From the NCBI GenBank assembly GCA_023819375.1, contig JAMWDI010000007.1:1-63304 (forward strand): a stretch of DNA of 63,304 nucleotides. The letters run 5' to 3'. Origin of the DNA: Candidatus Omnitrophota bacterium. GTDB lineage: Bacteria; Ratteibacteria; UBA8468; B48-G9; JAFGKM01. The notes under the pieces are model-generated. The model had not been told where the DNA came from. It made no database searches and was given only the letters and a program-made list of their open reading frames with translations. A program made the position numbers and the translations under genes. Position 1 is the stretch's first letter; every line of letters begins with the position of its first letter. This document shows positions 7,675 to 16,443 of this stretch, in pieces.

Positions 7675-9144
7675 ATGGTAGATATTTTTATTGTTGTGTT
7701 ATATACAGTAGGAATTTTAATTTATGGATTTTATAAGGCAAAGGAGGTTAAAAATACAGAAGATTATCTTGTAGCAGGAAGAAAAGCAACTATTTTACCA
7801 CTTATTGGGACTCTTGTGATGACAGAATTTAATACTGCAACTTTAATGGGTTGGGCTAAAATAGGTTATAGTGCAGGACTTTTCGCGACTATGGTTCCTA
7901 TTGTTTTTATAGTTGGTTATGGATTTTATACTTTATTTGCATCAAAGAACTGGAAAAAAGTTAATTGTATATCAGTTGCTGAAATGTTTGAAGAAAGATA
8001 TGGAAAAGATGTAAGAATGATTGTAAGTATCATAAATATATTTTTGCTTTTGATTTTATGTAGTGCTTATTTAAAAGCAGCATCTATAATTTTCAACATT
8101 TCTTTTGGACTTTCATTAAATGTAACTATTATTATAATTTGTCTTGTAGTTCTTGCTTTCACACTTGCTGGTGGTCTTATTTCTGTTATATGGACTGACC
8201 TTGCATCATTTTTTGTAACAATTATTACTATTCCTATTTTGTTTTTTATTGCTTTAAATAAAAGTGGTGGAATAGAGGGACTTAAAACTGTTTATCCTTT
8301 AAATTATCTTGGTTGGAAATTTATTGAAAATTGGAATGATCCTATATTGTCAACAAAATTTATTATTTCTTACTGTATTCTTCTAACAATGCTTTATTAC
8401 ACTGCACCTTGGTATGCTCAGAGAATGTTTGCCGCGAAGGATGAAAAACATGCTTATTATTCAATGGCTTGGACAACCTTTCTTACTTTTCTTTTATATT
8501 TTTTAGTTATGGCAGTTTGTGCTTTTTCAAAAGTTGGCTGGCCTAATTTACAACATGAAGATATGTCTCTTGGATTGGCTTACACAATTTCCTATTGGGT
8601 TCCAGTAGGTTTAAGAGGACTTATGCTTTCAATGATATTTGCAGTATGTCAAACTACGTTAAGTTCAATTTGGAACACAAATGTCTCAATGATAGAACAA
8701 GATATATTTGTTGGTATTTTTAAACCAAATGCAACAGAAAAAGAGAGATTTATATTTTCAAAAATTATTACATTAATACTTGCTTTATTTACAATTTTGG
8801 GTTCAATTTTTTTAATGAAATATATCCTTGCAATGTTATTTGTTGCAGATGTTCTTTTGACAGTTTCTTTTGCACCTGCTATAGGTGCTTTTTATTTCAA
8901 ATGGGCTAATAGAAAAGGAGCAATTGCAAGTATAATTTCAACTTTAATAATTGGAATAATTACCCTTATTGCTAAGTGGGGGCCACATGGACTTGACCAC
9001 AATGAATGGATGGTTCTTTACGTTTCTACTTCTTTGCCTGTAATGTTTATTTCTTTATTTTTATTTTCAAAACTTACAAAAACAGATACGAAAGAGTTGG
9101 AAAAAATAAAAAAATTTTATCTGAAAATAGGAAAAACATTTTGA
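7675..9144 (+). CDS. sodium:solute symporter (SSS family)
   Basis: 489 residues with about thirteen hydrophobic helices. The N-terminal region KEVKNTEDYLVAGRKATILPLIGTL and the following GWAKIGYSAGL are the conserved TM1-TM2 signature of the solute:sodium symporter family (PutP, Vrg4-like, SGLT). PutP-type members import proline, panthothenate, sugars or carboxylates with Na+. A position directly after the amine dehydrogenase and the hydrolase suggests it imports the substrate of that pathway; proline-like compounds and sugars are both possible. The start follows GAGGGGA 6 bases upstream. The region after its stop is gene debris. Confidence 0.85.
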   Translation: MVDIFIVVLYTVGILIYGFYKAKEVKNTEDYLVAGRKATILPLIGTLVMTEFNTATLMGWAKIGYSAGLFATMVPIVFIVGYGFYTLFASKNWKKVNCISVAEMFEERYGKDVRMIVSIINIFLLLILCSAYLKAASIIFNISFGLSLNVTIIIICLVVLAFTLAGGLISVIWTDLASFFVTIITIPILFFIALNKSGGIEGLKTVYPLNYLGWKFIENWNDPILSTKFIISYCILLTMLYYTAPWYAQRMFAAKDEKHAYYSMAWTTFLTFLLYFLVMAVCAFSKVGWPNLQHEDMSLGLAYTISYWVPVGLRGLMLSMIFAVCQTTLSSIWNTNVSMIEQDIFVGIFKPNATEKERFIFSKIITLILALFTILGSIFLMKYILAMLFVADVLLTVSFAPAIGAFYFKWANRKGAIASIISTLIIGIITLIAKWGPHGLDHNEWMVLYVSTSLPVMFISLFLFSKLTKTDTKELEKIKKFYLKIGKTF

Positions 9145-9189
9145 TTTCTTTAAAAATTGATAGCTTGAAAAAAATTTTATTTTTGAGTA

Positions 9190-9384
9190 TTGACATTTTT
9201 AAATCCTGCTATTGTTTACAGAAATTTGAGAAATTTAGAATTTGATGGTCTTGTTACTTCAAATTGGGAGATAGTAAGTTCAAGTCCAGTAAGAAGAGTT
9301 TATAAAATTACAGAAGATGGCAAAAATATTCAGAAAATTGGTATAAAAGAAAAGATTCTAAAAAAAGAAATGAGTAATATGTAG
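9190..9384 (+). pseudogene. truncated PadR-family transcriptional regulator
   Basis: The 64-residue stretch from TTG 9190 contains PAIVYRNLRNLEFDGLVTSNWE and PVRRVYKITEDGK. These correspond to the recognition helix and wing of PadR regulators (typically P-x-x-YRxLxxLExxGLVxSxWE and RRxYxLTxxG). The first helices of the winged helix are missing: a TGA stands at 9184-9186, and the symporter ends 45 bases upstream. The C-terminal dimerisation helix is short. It is best read as a remnant that no longer encodes a working repressor. Confidence in the PadR match is good; whether the fragment is expressed is unknown. Confidence 0.6.
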
Positions 9385-9575
9385 AAAAAAGAGGAGATTT
9401 TAGAGATTGGATTCTATCTTACCTTTATATTGGTATGGGAGAGTTTTTTTCAAGATATACATAGTTTTGGTTAGAGTATGACTTTTTGAAATTTTGTCTA
9501 AAGAAAAAATTTGAATATTTAAAAAGAAGAAATATAATTTTCAAGAAAGCAACTTGAGAAATAGAATAAGATAAA
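9385..9575 (+). other. non-coding stretch with a decayed coding trace
   Basis: No intact gene. One frame (9405-9557) reads DWILSYLYIGMGEFFSRYT, a TAG at 9462-9464, then FWLEYDFLKFCLKKKFEYL up to a TGA, as if a small gene had collected a stop. I do not recognise the product. Together with the PadR fragment this makes 9145-9575 a region of gene decay. Confidence 0.3.
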
Positions 9576-9604
9576 TTGATTTTTTGTTTTTTTGATACTA
9601 AAAT
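9576..9604 (+). promoter_or_regulatory. putative promoter of the mgtC-like gene
   Basis: TTGATT (9576-9581), 17 bp, TAAAAT (9599-9604). The expected start near 9611 gives a leader of about 25 bases carrying GGGGG before the ATG at 9636. Confidence 0.5.
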
Positions 9605-9635
9605 AAAATTCAAATAACATTTTGGGGGTATAAGA

Positions 9636-10310
9636 ATGGATAACATGTTAACTGCAGTACTCAAAATTTTAATATCAGGTATTTTAAGTGGAATTATTGG
9701 ATTTGAAAGAGAAAAACATGGACGAGAAGCAGGTTTAAGAACAATGATACTTGTTGGTATAGGAACAACGACTATATTAATATCTTCTTTACAGGTTTAT
9801 TATTTATTTTCAAATATTCAAAATCCAGTTTTGAGAATAGATCCAGCAAGGATTGCTTATGGTGTTGTAACAGGAATGGGTTTTCTTGGAGCAGGTGTTA
9901 TAATAAAGGATAGAAGAAGAATAAGGGGATTAACAACTGCTTCATGTTTATGGCTTGTCACTTCTATAGGTATTGCTGTTGGAGTTGGGCTCTATTTTCT
10001 TTCTTTATTTATAACTATTTTTTCAATAATAGTGCTCTATTTTCTTAAACTTCTTGAAAAGAAGATTCCAATTGATATTTATAATAAAATTACAGTGAAG
10101 ATAAACATAGATAAAAATTTAAAAGAAACGATTGAAAATTTAATTAAGCAGGAAAATTTTAAAATATTGACCTGTGAAATTAAAACAGATAAAGAGAAAA
10201 ATGAGATGGAATTAAATTTTACAGTTAGATATAGAAGACCTCAAAATATAGAGAAAATTTTTGAAGAAATGTTAAAAATGGAAGGTGTTAAGTTTATCAG
10301 TATTATTTAG
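9636..10310 (+). CDS. mgtC: MgtC/SapB family membrane protein
   Basis: 224 residues. The N-terminal domain has about four or five membrane helices with the conserved family segments GFEREKHGREAGLRTMILVG (about 23-42), RIAYGVVTGMGFLGAGVI (about 71-88) and RGLTTASCLWL. The C-terminal 80 residues form a soluble ACT-like domain. MgtC proteins affect magnesium homeostasis or F-type ATPase activity; bacterial homologues outside pathogens are common and of uncertain role. The 3' end overlaps the convergent membrane-protein gene by four bases. A GGGGGT sequence 7 bases before the ATG supports the start. Confidence 0.85.
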   Translation: MDNMLTAVLKILISGILSGIIGFEREKHGREAGLRTMILVGIGTTTILISSLQVYYLFSNIQNPVLRIDPARIAYGVVTGMGFLGAGVIIKDRRRIRGLTTASCLWLVTSIGIAVGVGLYFLSLFITIFSIIVLYFLKLLEKKIPIDIYNKITVKINIDKNLKETIENLIKQENFKILTCEIKTDKEKNEMELNFTVRYRRPQNIEKIFEEMLKMEGVKFISII

Positions 10311-10753
10311 AAATGTAATATTCCAAACGTGATTAAGGAAACTATAATTCCAGCCAATAAAACTCCACCAACAATTCCAATAATATAACTTTTAAAACTT
10401 AACTTGAAAATCACAGAAGCAATTGTTCCAGTCCAAGCACCTGTCATTGGTAGTGGAATTCCAACAAATACTAAAAGTCCAAGAGTTTTATATATTTCAA
10501 CAATTTTGGATTTCTTTTTTGTCCTTAAAATAATATAATTGCTAAATTTTTTGCCATATTTGAATTTTTCAAGAAATTTTAAAATTTTTTCAAGTAAAAA
10601 ATATAAGGGAATTACAGGTAATAAATTACCAATTATTGATATAAAAAAAACAGTCCAGAAAGGAATCATTTTTTTAAGTCCATATGGGATTGCTCCTCTA
10701 AGTTCAGAAATTGGTAACATAGAAATTAAAAGAATTTTAAAAATCTCTTTCAT
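10307..10753 (-). CDS. COG2426-type small multidrug-export-like membrane protein
   Basis: 148 residues with four hydrophobic segments. The N-terminal ISMLPISELRGAIPYGL and the later GLLVFVGIPLPMTGAWTG are the signature halves of the small multi-drug export family (PF06695), related to the DedA/SNARE-associated superfamily with re-entrant loops. The transport function is poorly proven. It is the last gene of the leftward operon: its ATG touches the stop of pcm (10753). Confidence 0.75.
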   Translation of the reverse strand: MKEIFKILLISMLPISELRGAIPYGLKKMIPFWTVFFISIIGNLLPVIPLYFLLEKILKFLEKFKYGKKFSNYIILRTKKKSKIVEIYKTLGLLVFVGIPLPMTGAWTGTIASVIFKLSFKSYIIGIVGGVLLAGIIVSLITFGILHF

Positions 10754-11400
10754 TATTCAGACCATCCTTCTTCCCCAATTAATGGAACAAATTGACATCC
10801 ACCAAGGTTAATTTTTTCTATTTTATCTTTTTTCTTTATTATTAAAATTAAATCTTGAACAAATCTATCTCCAACTGGAATTACCATTCTTCCTTCCTCG
10901 CTACTTAATTGTGATAATAAAGTTTTAGGAATTTCAGGAGCAGCAGCAGTAACAATGATCCTATCAAATGGACTATACTCTTCCCATCCAAGAGTTCCAT
11001 CTCCAATTTTAATTTTTACATTATAACCAAGTTTTTTCAAAACAATTTCTGCTTTTTTTGCCAGTTTTTCTATTCTTTCAATAGAGTATACTTCACATCC
11101 AATTTCTGCTAATATGGCACTCTGGTAACCACTTCCTGTTCCAATTTCAAGAACTTTTTCATTTCCTTTTAATTTTAAAGATTCTGTCATTAAAGCAACT
11201 ATATAAGGTTGACTTATTGTCTGTCCTTCTCCAATTGAAAGTGGACCATCTTCATAGGCGAATTCTTTTAAACTTTCAGGGACGAACATTTCTCTGGGAA
11301 TTTTTAAAAAAGCAGATATTACCTTTTTGTCGCTAATCCCTCTTCTTATTAGTTGTTCTTCAACCATTCTTCTTCTTAATTCTTCAAAATTTGTTGCCAT
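10753..11400 (-). CDS. pcm: protein-L-isoaspartate O-methyltransferase
   Basis: 215 residues, the normal length. The SAM-binding motif I is VLEIGTGSGYQSAILAEIG (about residues 79-97). Upstream ISDKKVISAFLKIPREMFVP and YEDGPLSIGEGQTISQPYIV are the conserved PCMT substrate-cap signatures, and FDRIIVTAAAPEIP follows. The enzyme methylates isoaspartyl residues in damaged proteins, starting their repair in the cytosol. It overlaps the upstream glycosyltransferase by 17 bases. Confidence 0.95.
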   Translation of the reverse strand: MATNFEELRRRMVEEQLIRRGISDKKVISAFLKIPREMFVPESLKEFAYEDGPLSIGEGQTISQPYIVALMTESLKLKGNEKVLEIGTGSGYQSAILAEIGCEVYSIERIEKLAKKAEIVLKKLGYNVKIKIGDGTLGWEEYSPFDRIIVTAAAPEIPKTLLSQLSSEEGRMVIPVGDRFVQDLILIIKKKDKIEKINLGGCQFVPLIGEEGWSE

Positions 11401-12082
11401 TTTTTAAAAGTGATGGGAAAAGAATAAAAATAATCATTTTAAAAAATCTTAATGTATCTTTTAAAGGTTTTATCTTACTTTTTTCTTCTTTGTAAATTGT
11501 TTCAACAGGAATTGATTTAATTTTAAAACCAAACCAACCTGCCTTTATTAAAATTTCTGATTCAGTTTCAAAGTGAGAAGTGTAAAGTTTTACTTTTCTC
11601 AAAACTTCTTTGTTTATCAATCTATAGCCACATTGGGTATCTGGAATCCAGTGAAAAGAAATTAAAGAAATTAAAAAAGACATTGAGATATTTGTAATCT
11701 TTCTTATTAAAGGCATATTTTTTGACAAAATATCTCTTTTCCCAACGATAATTCCTATATTTGGCTTTTTTCTATATACCTGGACAAATTTTATTGCATC
11801 TTCTGGAAGATGTTGACCATCTCCGTCAATTGTAATAACAGCAGGAAAATCTTTTTCTAAGGCAAATTTAAAACCAGTTTTTAATGCCTCACCTTTACCT
11901 TTACAGTAATTATGAGAAATCACAAAAACTTCTTCTTTCTCTGCAATTTCCCTTGTTTTATCAGTAGAGCCATCATCAACAACAAGAATATTTTTAAAAT
12001 TCTTTTTGAGATTTTTCAAAAGTAATCCAATATTTTTTTCTTCATTATGACATGGAATAATAATCAAAATATCCTCTATCAT
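11384..12082 (-). CDS. glycosyltransferase family 2 (dolichyl-phosphate mannosyltransferase-like)
   Basis: 232 residues. IIPCHNEEKNIGLLLKNL at the N-terminus, ILVVDDGSTDKTREIA (about 33-48) and the DxD-type ITIDGDGQHLPED (about 83-95) are the GT2 nucleotide-sugar and metal-binding motifs, with DTQCGYRLIN downstream as in polyprenyl-phosphate transferases. No membrane domain is fused apart from one hydrophobic segment near the C-terminus, so it probably acts at the inner face of the membrane. It overlaps recG by four bases and pcm by 17. Acceptor unknown. Confidence 0.85.
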   Translation of the reverse strand: MIEDILIIIPCHNEEKNIGLLLKNLKKNFKNILVVDDGSTDKTREIAEKEEVFVISHNYCKGKGEALKTGFKFALEKDFPAVITIDGDGQHLPEDAIKFVQVYRKKPNIGIIVGKRDILSKNMPLIRKITNISMSFLISLISFHWIPDTQCGYRLINKEVLRKVKLYTSHFETESEILIKAGWFGFKIKSIPVETIYKEEKSKIKPLKDTLRFFKMIIFILFPSLLKNGNKF

Positions 12083-14088
12083 TTTATAAATTTTCTTAAA
12101 TAACTCAATTTTTTAAGTTCAGGATCAAAATATAAAATTCTTTCAACTTCTTTCCTTGCAAGATTTAAAAGTTCTATATCTTTTTTTATATCACCTATTT
12201 TCAAAGGCAAAATTCCATGTTGACGCGTTCCAAAGAGATCTCCTGGGCCTCTTAAATTGAAATCAAGTTCTGCAACATCAAATCCACTTTCACTTTCCAC
12301 AAAACTAGCCAATTTTTTATTTGTCTCTTCATCTTCATTATAAACAACTAAAAAACAGTAACCTGTTTCTCCGCTTCTTCCAACTCTACCTCTTAACTGA
12401 TGGAGTTGAGCAAGACCAAATCTTTCTGCCTGTTCAATTATAATAAAAGAAATGTTAGGAATATCTATACCAGTTTCAATTACTGTTGTGGAAACAAGAA
12501 GTTTTATTTCCTTGCTTCTGAATTTTCTGAGTGTTTCTTCTTGAATTTCTTTTGGTAATTTACCATGTAAAAGTCCTATTTCAAATTCTGGTAATTTTTC
12601 ACACATTTCCTTATATTTTTTTTCTGCAGATTCTATATCTTCATTTTCTTTTATTGCAGGAGTTACAATTAAGCCTATTTTATCTTGTATTATTTGAAAT
12701 TTGATAAAAGAATAAATTTTTTCTTTATTTTTGTTTGAAAAAAGATATGTAATTACCTGTCTTTTCCCTTTTGGTAATTCTCCAAGTATTGAGAAATCCA
12801 TATTGCCAAAAAGGGCTAAAGCAACAGTCCTTGGTATAGGTGTGGCACTCATCGTAATATAATGAAGATTTTTACTTTTTTCTTTCAAAATTTCCTGTTG
12901 TCTTACTCCAAATTTATGCTGTTCATCAACAATAACAATTTTAAGATCTTTAAATTCAACCTTTTCATTTAAAATTGAATGGGTACCAATTACTACTTTA
13001 ATTTTCCCATTTTTTATTTCTTTTTTCAACTGAAATTTTTCTTTTTCATTTAAACTACCTGTTAATAAAGAAACTGATATTCCTTGATTTAAGAAAAATT
13101 CATTCCAGTTGATGTAGTGTTGTTGAGCAAGAATTTCTGTCGGACAGAGAAAAACCCCTTGATATCCTGATTTACAAAATATCCAGAGTGTAAATATTGC
13201 CACTGTTGTTTTCCCTGAACCTACTTCTCCGTATATTAATCTCCTTATTAATTTTCCACTTTTTATATCCTTAATAATGTCACTCATTATTTCTTTTTGG
13301 TTTTCAGTTAATTTAAATGGTAATTTTTTTTCAAATTCATCTACAAGATTTTCGTTAATTTCACATATAGAAAATTCTTCATCTGTTTTTTGTTCAATCC
13401 TTTTTCTCCATAAAAGATTTAACTGAAAAATAAAAAATTCTCTAAAAATTAAATAATTCCTTGCTTTTTCAAGATTTGTTTCAGATAGAGGAAAATGAAT
13501 ATTTAAAAGAGCATGTTTAATATTTGACAACCCAAGTTTTAACCGTCTTTGAAGGGGCAAAATTTCTTCTGGAAATTCATTTAAGTTTTTCAAAACTGTT
13601 TTAATAATTTTTCTCATATACTTCTGAGTAATTCCCTTTGTTAATGGATAAACAGGTAAAATCCAATCAAATTTTTTATTTTCAAATTCTTCATAAAATG
13701 GATTTATCATTTCTATTTCTTTATTAAAAATTTCAACTTTTCCATGAAATATAAAATTTTTCCCAATCTGGAATACATTTTTTAAATAAATTTGATTAAA
13801 AAAAATAACATATAGAATTCCTGTACCATCACTTACTGCTATTTTTAAGTGATCAATACCACTTTTGCTTCTTTTTTCTTCCCTTGCCAGTACCCTTCCT
13901 TTTACAGTGGCTATTTCGTTTTCTTTTAAAGTTCCTATTTTTTTGATATTCTTTAAGTTTAAATATTTTCTTGGAAAATAAAAAAGTAAATCCTCAACTT
14001 TGTTTATATTTAATTTTTTAAGACAGCTTTCTTTTTGTGGACCAATACCTTTTATACTTCCTACCAGTGTATTCAAATTTAGATTCAT
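12079..14088 (-). CDS. recG: ATP-dependent DNA helicase RecG
   Basis: 669 residues, close to the usual 680-690. The N-terminal OB-fold wedge (LKENEIATVKGRVLAREE) is followed by the helicase core: Walker A GEVGSGKTTVA near residue 289, DEQHKFGV as motif II, SATPIPRT as motif III, TTVIETGIDIPN and QLHQLRGRVGRS as motifs V and VI. RecG remodels stalled forks and Holliday junctions. It lies in the leftward operon, overlapping the upstream unknown gene by four bases. Confidence 0.95.
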   Translation of the reverse strand: MNLNLNTLVGSIKGIGPQKESCLKKLNINKVEDLLFYFPRKYLNLKNIKKIGTLKENEIATVKGRVLAREEKRSKSGIDHLKIAVSDGTGILYVIFFNQIYLKNVFQIGKNFIFHGKVEIFNKEIEMINPFYEEFENKKFDWILPVYPLTKGITQKYMRKIIKTVLKNLNEFPEEILPLQRRLKLGLSNIKHALLNIHFPLSETNLEKARNYLIFREFFIFQLNLLWRKRIEQKTDEEFSICEINENLVDEFEKKLPFKLTENQKEIMSDIIKDIKSGKLIRRLIYGEVGSGKTTVAIFTLWIFCKSGYQGVFLCPTEILAQQHYINWNEFFLNQGISVSLLTGSLNEKEKFQLKKEIKNGKIKVVIGTHSILNEKVEFKDLKIVIVDEQHKFGVRQQEILKEKSKNLHYITMSATPIPRTVALALFGNMDFSILGELPKGKRQVITYLFSNKNKEKIYSFIKFQIIQDKIGLIVTPAIKENEDIESAEKKYKEMCEKLPEFEIGLLHGKLPKEIQEETLRKFRSKEIKLLVSTTVIETGIDIPNISFIIIEQAERFGLAQLHQLRGRVGRSGETGYCFLVVYNEDEETNKKLASFVESESGFDVAELDFNLRGPGDLFGTRQHGILPLKIGDIKKDIELLNLARKEVERILYFDPELKKLSYLRKFIK

Positions 14089-14618
14089 TTTTCTTCAAAA
14101 AGTAATTTTTCGAATTTCTTCTCTGATAAAAACTTGTAAAATTTTAAAATTCTTATAATTTCAAGTGTATGAGATTGATATAAAGTTCTTTCATTAATTT
14201 TTTCAATTAAGCCTGAAATTATGGTTGGAAATAGAATTATATGGTTAATTCTATTTTCTTTTAAGATTTTTATTGATTCATTTTTCAATTCTGGAGTTGA
14301 GGGTAAGCCAGGTATAACAAGAATTTTTTTATAATGTTCTTCTATCAAATTTCTATAAATTTTGTCATCTGGCATATCAATTATTTCTGGTAGAAATTTT
14401 TTAATAACAGAAGGAGTAAATTTTAAAGTATGCCAGGATATAACTTTAAGTATTCCTTGTTTGATGAAATTAATTTTTTCTTTTTCAATTACAAATTCCT
14501 CAATTTCTTTTGTAGTTTTTTTTGTATTTTTTAAAATTAAAATTCCATCTTTTACAATTACATAAAAATCATTAATTATAAAAAATTCTTTCACAATCTC
14601 AATTGCAGAAATACTCAT
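14085..14618 (-). CDS. protein of unknown function in the recG operon
   Basis: 177 residues, no membrane segment or signal. I do not recognise a family. The sequence is rich in Lys, Glu and Ile; KKILVIPGLPSTPELKN in the middle and HIILFPTIISGLIEKINER near the end suggest an α/β fold. The start follows the prepilin peptidase stop by two bases and the end overlaps recG by four bases, so it is co-transcribed and probably translationally coupled with both. Its function could lie in pilus biogenesis or repair, but this is only context. Confidence 0.6.
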   Translation of the reverse strand: MSISAIEIVKEFFIINDFYVIVKDGILILKNTKKTTKEIEEFVIEKEKINFIKQGILKVISWHTLKFTPSVIKKFLPEIIDMPDDKIYRNLIEEHYKKILVIPGLPSTPELKNESIKILKENRINHIILFPTIISGLIEKINERTLYQSHTLEIIRILKFYKFLSEKKFEKLLFEEK

Positions 14619-14619
14619 T

Positions 14620-15393
14620 TTAGTTTATAAAAAATCCAAGAAAATAATTTTCTTTAAAAAAAATGGATATAATTGCGCCAAGTGATAAATAAGGGCCAAA
14701 AGGAACATAGTCATCTATTTTTCTTTTTTTCAGAAGGATTAATATTAAACTTATAAGAGTCCCTAAAAGTGAACCAAAAAACAGGGTTAAAAAAATAGGT
14801 TTCCATCCAAGAAAAGAACCTATCATACCAAGTAATTTTATATCTCCGCCTCCCATTGCTTCTTTTTTGAAGAGGATTTTTCCTATAATTGCAAGAAGAA
14901 ACAAAGCACCTCCTCCCATTATCGTTCCTGTGAATGAATATATAAAACTTTCAAATCTACCCATATTATGAATTTCTGGAAAAAGAAAAGAGAAGAGAAG
15001 CCCAAGAAAAATACCTGGAATAACTATGACATCTGGAATTAAAAAGGTATCAATATCTATAAAACTTACGATTATAAGAGAAAGAAAAAAAGTATCATAA
15101 ACAAGATTAAAAGCGGTAAAGCCAAATTTTTTATATATAGAAAAGAAAAAAAGACCTGTTAGGAGTTCTACAGTGAAATATCTAAATGAAATCTTTTTCC
15201 GACAGTATCTACATTTTCCTTTTAGTAAAATATAACTTAATAAAGGAATATTATCATACCATTTTATATTCTTGCCACAATTCGGACAAAAAGAACCAGG
15301 ATAAATTAATGATTTTCCTTTAGGTAATCTATAAATACAAACATTAGCAAAACTTCCAAAACATAGTCCAATTAGGAAAATTAAAAAACCCAT
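14620..15393 (-). CDS. pilD: prepilin peptidase (type IV leader peptidase, A24)
   Basis: 257 residues, multi-pass membrane enzyme. The N-terminal cytosolic loop has two CxxC pairs (FCPNCGK and KCRYCRKK) that bind zinc in methylating prepilin peptidases. The two catalytic aspartates sit in IDIDTFLIPD (about residue 112) and in GGGDIKLLG near residue 180, the GxGD motif. It cleaves and N-methylates type IV pilin or pseudopilin precursors at the inner membrane. No pilin or assembly gene is in the window. The TTGAAT-N17-TAAAAT promoter ends 6 bases before the ATG. Confidence 0.9.
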   Translation of the reverse strand: MGFLIFLIGLCFGSFANVCIYRLPKGKSLIYPGSFCPNCGKNIKWYDNIPLLSYILLKGKCRYCRKKISFRYFTVELLTGLFFFSIYKKFGFTAFNLVYDTFFLSLIIVSFIDIDTFLIPDVIVIPGIFLGLLFSFLFPEIHNMGRFESFIYSFTGTIMGGGALFLLAIIGKILFKKEAMGGGDIKLLGMIGSFLGWKPIFLTLFFGSLLGTLISLILILLKKRKIDDYVPFGPYLSLGAIISIFFKENYFLGFFIN

Positions 15394-15399
15394 ATTTAT

Positions 15400-15428
15400 A
15401 TTTTAAAATATCTAAAAATAATATTCAA
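15400..15428 (-). promoter_or_regulatory. promoter of the leftward prepilin peptidase-recG operon, leaderless type
   Basis: Read on the minus strand: TTGAAT (15428-15423), 17 bp, TAAAAT (15405-15400), then 6 bases to the ATG at 15393. No Shine-Dalgarno sequence can fit. The promoter is back to back with that of tolQ. Confidence 0.6.
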
Positions 15429-15435
15429 AACTAAC

Positions 15436-15463
15436 TTGACTATTGGAGAATAAAGGATAAAAT
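15436..15463 (+). promoter_or_regulatory. promoter of the tolQ/exbB gene, leaderless type
   Basis: TTGACT (15436-15441), 16 bp, TAAAAT (15458-15463). The ATG at 15470 is 6 bases after the -10 box, so transcription would begin at or next to the start codon. Confidence 0.6.
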
Positions 15464-15469
15464 TAAATT

Positions 15470-16099
15470 ATGGAAAATATTTGGATATCTTCATGGAAAC
15501 ATTGTGATTTTTTTGGAAAAGCAGATCTTGTTATACTTGGAATATTATCTGTTTATTCCTGGTATATTATGATAGAAAAAATTTTGACAATAAGGGATGT
15601 TTCTAAAAAAAATAAAATTTTTGTATCTAATCTTCTTTATAAAAAAGAAATAAAAAAAATACCTTGTCCCTTATATTCAATAGTTCATCAATTGTTATTG
15701 TTTCAAAGATTTGAAAAAAATACTTCCGAAAAGTTTAAAGAAAAAATTGAGAAGTTAATTATGAAAGAACAGAAAAATTTGGAGAAAAATCTTACTACTC
15801 TTGCAACAATAACTGCAGTTGCTCCTTTTCTTGGACTTCTTGGAACTGTTTGGGGTCTTCTACTTGCTTTTACAAATATGGCTATTAAAGGTTCATCCTC
15901 TATAAGGGTTGTTGCAGGTGGAGTTGCAGAAGCACTTATAACTACTGTTCTTGGACTTCTTGTAGCAATTCCTTCAGCAGTCGGATATAATTATTTAAGA
16001 GAAAGAATTCAAACTGTAGTAGACGAGATGGAGTTTTTAATTCCAGAAATTGAAGATTATTTAAAAGAAAAAGCCCAATCAAGTGAAAAAGATATATAA
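15470..16099 (+). CDS. tolQ: MotA/TolQ/ExbB proton channel family protein
   Basis: 209 residues with three membrane helices. The C-terminal half has the family signature: TLATITAVAPFLGLLGTVWG (about residues 105-124), then AGGVAEALITTVLGLLVAIP with the conserved threonine of the proton path. TolQ/ExbB use the proton gradient to drive TolA/TonB in the inner membrane. The partner tolR, tonB/tolA and tolB genes lie 21 kb downstream in this window, so the set is split. ExbB and TolQ cannot be separated safely by sequence. Confidence 0.85.
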   Translation: MENIWISSWKHCDFFGKADLVILGILSVYSWYIMIEKILTIRDVSKKNKIFVSNLLYKKEIKKIPCPLYSIVHQLLLFQRFEKNTSEKFKEKIEKLIMKEQKNLEKNLTTLATITAVAPFLGLLGTVWGLLLAFTNMAIKGSSSIRVVAGGVAEALITTVLGLLVAIPSAVGYNYLRERIQTVVDEMEFLIPEIEDYLKEKAQSSEKDI

Positions 16100-16158
16100 T
16101 TTTTTGAAACTTTTCTGAATTAATTTTTATCTAATTAAAATATAAACAGGAGGAAGTT

Positions 16159-16443
16159 ATGCCAACATATGAATATGAATGTGTGAAATGTGGTTATAAA
16201 TTTGAAAGATTTCAAAAAATGACAGAAGAACCGTTAAAGGTATGTCCTAAATGCAATAATGAAAGTTTAAAAAGATTAATAGGCATTGGTGGTGGAGTTA
16301 TATATAAGGGTCCTGGTTTTTATACAACTGAATATAGAAGTGAAGAATATAAGAGAAGAGAAAGAGAGGAAAAAGGATTGGTTTCTGGTTCAAGTTCTTG
16401 TTCAACATGTTCTACAAAAACTTGTTCTACATGTGGAAAGTAA
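16159..16443 (+). CDS. FmdB-family zinc ribbon protein
   Basis: 94 residues. MPTYEYECVKCGYKFE with VCPKCNNESLKRLIG is the FmdB/CxxC zinc-ribbon signature; four cysteines bind one zinc. The C-terminus has an extra cysteine-rich tail (SCSTCSTKTCSTCGK), as is frequent in this family. The function of FmdB-like proteins is not settled. The ATG follows AGGAGG at 16149-16154. The next gene starts inside its last codons. Confidence 0.85.
   Translation: MPTYEYECVKCGYKFERFQKMTEEPLKVCPKCNNESLKRLIGIGGGVIYKGPGFYTTEYRSEEYKRREREEKGLVSGSSSCSTCSTKTCSTCGK

Noticed and set aside
10539-10811. Plus-strand open frame across the membrane exporter and pcm
   Set aside because: It is antisense to two well-supported genes and has no ribosome site or recognisable motif.
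16286-16432. Upstream extension of the glycosylase frame inside fmdB
   Set aside because: It is the out-of-frame reading of the FmdB coding sequence, with no family similarity; the Ogg2 N-terminus begins near GTG 16433.
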